NCBI GenBank assembly: GCA_947444305.1
Contig: CANEZP010000001.1
Span: 268,151-332,150 of the forward strand
DNA: 64,000 bases
Direction of reading: 5' to 3'
Source: Pseudobdellovibrionaceae bacterium
GTDB taxonomy: Bacteria > Bdellovibrionota > Bdellovibrionia > Bdellovibrionales > UBA1609
Shown piece after piece: positions 60,146-64,000 of the stretch. Both the position numbers and the translations under genes were made by a program. Every line of letters begins with the position of its first letter. The stretch's first letter is position 1. Below the pieces are notes generated by a model that was not told the origin of the DNA, did not search any database, and worked only from the letters and a program-made list of their open reading frames with translations.

Positions 60146-63100
60146 ATGAAGAATCCCGTTCGCATCGTCACCGCCGCTTCACTCTTTGACGGTCACGACG
60201 CCGCGATCAACGTCATTCGCCGCGTGCTGCAAGACCAAGGCGCCGAGGTCATCCACCTCGGCCACAACCGCTCGGTGCTCGAAGTCGCCGAAGCCGTTTT
60301 GCAAGAAGGCGCGCAGGGCGTGTGCATCAGCTCGTATCAGGGCGGGCACATGGAGTATTTCAAATACTTAAAGGACCTGCTCGACCAGGCGGGTGCGGGC
60401 TACGTCAAAATCTTCGGCGGCGGCGGCGGCGTCATCGTTCACGAGGAAAAAGCCGAACTCGAGAAATACGGAATCACGCAGATCTTCCACCCCGACGACG
60501 GACGGCGATTGGGTCTCGAAGGCATGATCCAACAAATCATGGTCGCTTGCGACTTCGACATCACCGAGGCGGCTAAAGATTCAAAGTTCGGGGCGGGCAG
60601 CGAAGCCTTCGGCACCGGTCCTATACCGCAAACCGCGTTGGGCGTAGCGCTCTCGGCCATCGAGAACGAAAAATCACCCGCGGGTTTAGAGAAAGAGCTG
60701 GCAAAGTTTAAACGCAAAGACGGCAAGACGCTCGTGCTCGGCATTACGGGCACCGGCGGCGCGGGTAAGTCTTCGTTGATCGATGAATTGCTCGTGCGCT
60801 TCATGAACCAATTCCCGAAAGCGCGCATCGGCGTCGTGTGCGTGGATCCCAGTAAGCGGCGAACGGGCGGCGCCTTGCTCGGGGATCGCATTCGCATGAA
60901 CTCCCTCGCCAGGCGCGGAACGTTCATGCGCTCGGTGGCTTCACGCGGGTCGGGCAGCGAGATCGCTTTGTCGCTACCGAAGATTTTGGATTTTCTAAAA
61001 GGCTACGACTTCGATTTACTTATCGCCGAAAGTTCGGGCATCGGGCAGGCGAGTTCTAAGATTTTGGAAGTTTCCGATTTAAGTTTATACGTCATGACGT
61101 CCGAGTTCGGAGCGCAAAGCCAGCTCGAAAAAATTGATATGATCGACTACGCCGATTTGATCTCAATCAATAAGGCCGATCGCCGTGGGGCGCAAGACGC
61201 CCACCGCGATGTGCAGCGGCAGTACCGCCGCGCGCGCAAAATATTTGATCATCCGGCGCCGGTGCCGGTGTACCTAACGCAGGCTTCAAACTTCAACGAC
61301 AAAGGCGTGAACGAATTGTTCACCGCGCTCGCGCAAGCGTTACAAGCTAAGGGCACCAAAGCCTTCGCCCTCGAAACACCGGTGGCGATCGGCAGCGAAA
61401 AGCAAACCGTCGTCCCGAGTGAGCGGCAAAATTATTTATCCGAGATTACCGGTGCCGTTCGCCAATACAAAAAAGACGTACGGGACCAAGCGCTGACCGC
61501 CTCGAAGATCGGCGCGGCCGAAACATTGAAGGCCGCGTTGAAACAGCTGCCCCAAGAATTGGAAAAGCCGCTCAACGAATGGCAAACTCAATTCAACGAA
61601 GCCAACCTCAAAGAGCTGCGGGGTTTTGAAAAGCTGCGTGCCGATTATGCCGGTAGCGAATTCAGCTACGAAGTGCGCGGTAAGACAATTAAGCAACCGC
61701 TCACGCGCAAGAGCCTATGCGGCCTCGATATTCCACGCGTCGTCTTGCCCGACTACACGGACTGGGGCGATCGTTGGCGTTACCTTAAGCTTGAGAACGT
61801 GCCCGGCAGTTTTCCGTTTACGGCGGGCGTGTTTCCGCTTAAACGCAGCGAAGAAGATCCGGGCCGGCAGTTCGCCGGCGAAGGTACGCCCGAACGAACC
61901 AACCGGCGCTTCCATTACTTAAGTAAAGGCCAGCCGAGCAAACGGCTCAGCACCGCGTTCGACAGCGTTACGCTTTACGGGGAAGATCCCGATCCGCGGC
62001 CCGACATTTACGGCAAGGTCGGCGAGAGCGGCGTCAGCATCGCGACCCTCGAAGACATGAAGAAGCTTTACGCCGGCTTCGATCTCTGCGATCCGTCGAC
62101 GAGCGTGTCGATGACCATCAACGGCCCCGCGCCCATGATCCTCGCGTTCTTCATGAATACGGCGATCGATCAGCAACTTGCTAAGAAAGAAGCGGCCGCC
62201 GGGCGAAAACTGAACGCCGAAGAAATTGCGAAGGTTCGTGCCGAGACCCTGTCCGTCGTCCGCGGTACGGTGCAGGCCGATATCTTGAAAGAGGATCAGG
62301 GACAGAACACTTGCATCTTTTCGATCGATTTCGCGCTGAAGATGATGGCGGATATCCAAGAGTACTTCGTTAAAAATAACGTTCGTAATTTCTATTCGGT
62401 CAGCATCAGCGGTTATCATATCGCCGAAGCGGGCGCGAATCCGATCACGCAGTTGGCGCTCACGCTTTCGAATGCCTTTACTTACATTGAATATTACCTT
62501 TCGCGCGGTTTAAAGATCGACGAGTTCGCACCGAACCTAAGTTTCTTTTTCTCGAACGGTTTAGACCCCGAGTACACCGTCATCGGCAGGGTGGCGCGCC
62601 GGATCTGGGCCATCGCGCTCAGGGATAAATACCGCGCGAACGATCGTTCGCAAAAATTAAAATATCACATTCAGACCAGCGGGCGTTCGTTGCACGCGCA
62701 AGAAATCGACTTCAACGATATCCGCACAACCTTGCAAGCCCTGGTGGCCATCTTCGATCAGTGCAATTCTTTGCATACGAACGCTTACGATGAAGCGATC
62801 ACGACGCCCACGGAAGAAAGTGTTCGCCGCGCGCAGGCGATTCAGCTCATCATAAATAAAGAATTCGGCATGGCGAAGAACGAAAATCCGCTTCAGGGCA
62901 GCTATTTCACCGAGTGGCTGACCGAAGCCGTCGAAGAAGCCGTGCTCGAGGAATTCTTGAAGATCAACGAGCGTGGCGGCGTGCTCGGCGCGATGGAAAC
63001 GCAGTACCAGCGGAGCAAAATTCAAGACGAATCTCACCACTACGAAATGCTCAAACATAACGGCGAGCTCCCGATCATCGGGGTCAATACTTTCGTCGAT

Positions 63101-63370
63101 CCGAAAACTTTGGCGGAAGGTTTTGTCCCGCCGAAGATCGAGATGGCGCGCGCCACGGCCGAGGAGAAAAAGCAGCAGCTCGACAACGTTCGCACCTACC
63201 AAAAACGTTTCGGCGAAGACACGGCCGAGGCTTTGGCCCAATTGAAAAAAACGGCGGTTGAAGGCGGTAATATCTTCGAGGCATTGATGTCGGCGGCACG
63301 GGTCTGTTCGCTGGGACAAATGACCACCGCCCTCTACGAAGTGGGCGGTAAATACCGGCGAAATATTTAG
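60146..63370 (+). CDS. icmF: Fused isobutyryl-CoA mutase (IcmF)
   Basis: 1074 residues. Order of domains: B12-binding (1-135; S-L-F-D-G-H-D-A-A with D15/H17, S-S-Y-Q-G-G-H), a MeaB-type G-protein chaperone (about 195-410; P-loop G-T-G-G-A-G-K-S-S, N-K-A-D), linker, then the substrate-binding mutase barrel (about 560-1074; F-D-S-V-T-L-Y-G-E-D-P-D, Q-T-S-G-R-S-L-H-A-Q-E-I-D-F-N-D). This order and the L-Y-G-E-D-P phrase separate IcmF from methylmalonyl-CoA mutase. It interconverts isobutyryl- and n-butyryl-CoA (often also pivalyl/isovaleryl-CoA) with adenosylcobalamin, and its G domain can guard cofactor loading. Confidence 0.95.
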   Translation: MKNPVRIVTAASLFDGHDAAINVIRRVLQDQGAEVIHLGHNRSVLEVAEAVLQEGAQGVCISSYQGGHMEYFKYLKDLLDQAGAGYVKIFGGGGGVIVHEEKAELEKYGITQIFHPDDGRRLGLEGMIQQIMVACDFDITEAAKDSKFGAGSEAFGTGPIPQTALGVALSAIENEKSPAGLEKELAKFKRKDGKTLVLGITGTGGAGKSSLIDELLVRFMNQFPKARIGVVCVDPSKRRTGGALLGDRIRMNSLARRGTFMRSVASRGSGSEIALSLPKILDFLKGYDFDLLIAESSGIGQASSKILEVSDLSLYVMTSEFGAQSQLEKIDMIDYADLISINKADRRGAQDAHRDVQRQYRRARKIFDHPAPVPVYLTQASNFNDKGVNELFTALAQALQAKGTKAFALETPVAIGSEKQTVVPSERQNYLSEITGAVRQYKKDVRDQALTASKIGAAETLKAALKQLPQELEKPLNEWQTQFNEANLKELRGFEKLRADYAGSEFSYEVRGKTIKQPLTRKSLCGLDIPRVVLPDYTDWGDRWRYLKLENVPGSFPFTAGVFPLKRSEEDPGRQFAGEGTPERTNRRFHYLSKGQPSKRLSTAFDSVTLYGEDPDPRPDIYGKVGESGVSIATLEDMKKLYAGFDLCDPSTSVSMTINGPAPMILAFFMNTAIDQQLAKKEAAAGRKLNAEEIAKVRAETLSVVRGTVQADILKEDQGQNTCIFSIDFALKMMADIQEYFVKNNVRNFYSVSISGYHIAEAGANPITQLALTLSNAFTYIEYYLSRGLKIDEFAPNLSFFFSNGLDPEYTVIGRVARRIWAIALRDKYRANDRSQKLKYHIQTSGRSLHAQEIDFNDIRTTLQALVAIFDQCNSLHTNAYDEAITTPTEESVRRAQAIQLIINKEFGMAKNENPLQGSYFTEWLTEAVEEAVLEEFLKINERGGVLGAMETQYQRSKIQDESHHYEMLKHNGELPIIGVNTFVDPKTLAEGFVPPKIEMARATAEEKKQQLDNVRTYQKRFGEDTAEALAQLKKTAVEGGNIFEALMSAARVCSLGQMTTALYEVGGKYRRNI

Positions 63371-63452
63371 AAGGGAATTGGCACCTTTCCTGCAACTTTT
63401 TTAGACCGTTCAAAAGCAGCTACAAATTGGATTTCACGGAGAATTTTTTCCT

Positions 63453-63494
63453 ATGCTTACCGTTCACGGTCAAACCTGGTACGTAGAAGTATGA
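63453..63494 (+). CDS. Candidate 13-residue leader peptide
   Basis: ATG 63453 opens MLTVHGQTWYVEV, ending in TGA that overlaps the start of the CHASE3 gene (ATGA 63491-63494). GGAG is 10 bases upstream. It provides the only visible ribosome entry for the downstream gene. Confidence 0.4.
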   Translation: MLTVHGQTWYVEV

Positions 63495-64000
63495 TCATTC
63501 GGAATCTCTTTTTCTACTTCGCGGTTTTTGTCGTCGCGATCGTTGCAAACAATTACGCTCTCTACACCAACATGAGCCGCCTCCATGAACACGAAGCGTT
63601 GGTATCGCACACCTTCCAAGTCATCCAGCAGTTGGACCGGATCAATGCCGAGTTTAGGTCCGCCGAGTCGGTCGGTCGGGGCTACGTCGTCAATAGGGGC
63701 GAGGCTAGCTTTTTGCGCGAGTGGGACAATCACATCGCGAACACCTGGAAGTTTGTCGATGTTTTACAAAACCAAACTTTAGATAATCCGAAGCAGCAGG
63801 ATAGCCTCAAACGTCTGCGTGAACTTCTCAATGCTCGTTTCGAGCGCTTGCGTGAAAACATCAATCTCGTGCAAGCGGGTACTCCCTTCACGCAGATGGA
63901 AAAACGGGTAGGCATAGGCAAAGAGTTGACCGACGAACTCCGGCGTTTGCTTACGACGATGGAGAATGAAGAAGTTCGGTTGCTTACTGCGCGAACCGAA
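63491..64000 (+). CDS. CHASE3-domain signalling protein, N-terminal part
   Basis: Open to the window edge, 170 residues visible. TM1 at residues about 7-25 (F-Y-F-A-V-F-V-V-A-I-V-A), then an extracytoplasmic helical domain with the CHASE3 pattern: L-D-R-I-N-A-E-F-R-S-A-E-S-V-G-R-G-Y-V-V-N-R-G, later L-R-R-L-L-T-T-M-E-N-E-E. CHASE3 sensors front histidine kinases, diguanylate cyclases or chemoreceptors; the output domain lies beyond the window. ATG 63491 overlaps the stop of a 13-codon frame. Confidence 0.78.
   Translation, partial: MIIRNLFFYFAVFVVAIVANNYALYTNMSRLHEHEALVSHTFQVIQQLDRINAEFRSAESVGRGYVVNRGEASFLREWDNHIANTWKFVDVLQNQTLDNPKQQDSLKRLRELLNARFERLRENINLVQAGTPFTQMEKRVGIGKELTDELRRLLTTMENEEVRLLTARTE

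Overview
This window reads as a contiguous chromosomal segment of a Gram-negative bacterium with moderately high GC and gene-dense, mostly operonic layout. Outer-membrane barrels, many lipoboxes, a LolA-like domain, Mpl-type murein recycling, single-domain LuxR regulators, two HNH proteins of a family I associate with Bdellovibrio, and frequent TTG/GTG starts suggest a member of the Bdellovibrionota (or a close former-deltaproteobacterial relative). That placement is inference from gene content, not from a marker phylogeny. I see no rRNA, tRNA, CRISPR array, prophage or insertion sequence.

Layout. 1-3400: 3' end of der, a sodium:solute symporter, a lytic transglycosylase and a small outer-membrane barrel. 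3560-12350: a compact de novo purine operon purM-X-purB-purC-purS-purQ-purL-purF, with overlapping or abutting genes and a strange flavoprotein-like gene X between purM and purB. It ends in a five-unit tandem hairpin array. 12500-20000: a cysteine-rich secreted protein, NDH-2 and an FAH-family enzyme, then a peptidoglycan-recycling group (LD-carboxypeptidase, serine hydrolase, Mpl) interrupted by an HNH gene. 20000-28700: MoxR-DUF58-transglutaminase, mutS and a GlnD-type PII uridylyltransferase, all head to tail. 28900-36900: a single-domain LuxR regulator, acyl-CoA thioesterase, two envelope proteins, LemA plus two TPM-domain proteins, an L,D-transpeptidase and HflX. 37000-43800: MaeB-type malic enzyme, divergent from a fadI-fadJ beta-oxidation pair and a membrane protein.

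43850-53700 is an envelope island. It holds a natural MMPL/RND-LolA-like fusion, a secreted protein, a DUF1302-like barrel coupled to a DUF2799 lipoprotein, another lipoprotein, and a protein with faint RelA/SpoT-like features. 53680-54386 is the largest non-coding stretch, with a 91-nt pure pyrimidine tract, strong hairpins and copies of a GC-rich palindrome, next to a second HNH gene. 55340-58420: a beta-helix lipoprotein with three DUF4214 repeats and a porin-like barrel. 58485-63370: a hydroxyacyl-CoA dehydrogenase, enoyl-CoA hydratase and fused isobutyryl-CoA mutase (IcmF) operon with a clear sigma70-type promoter. The window ends inside a CHASE3 signalling protein.

Themes: purine synthesis, murein recycling and remodelling, short/branched acyl-CoA metabolism (FadI/FadJ, Hbd, crotonase, IcmF, thioesterase, with MaeB providing NADPH/pyruvate), and outer-envelope lipid or lipoprotein traffic. 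The most unusual items are the RND-LolA fusion island, the coupled unknown gene inside the purine operon, the tandem hairpin array after purF, the dispersed palindrome family around the HNH gene, a matched pair of TCTCATTWTGAGA operators, and the RelA/SpoT-like protein.
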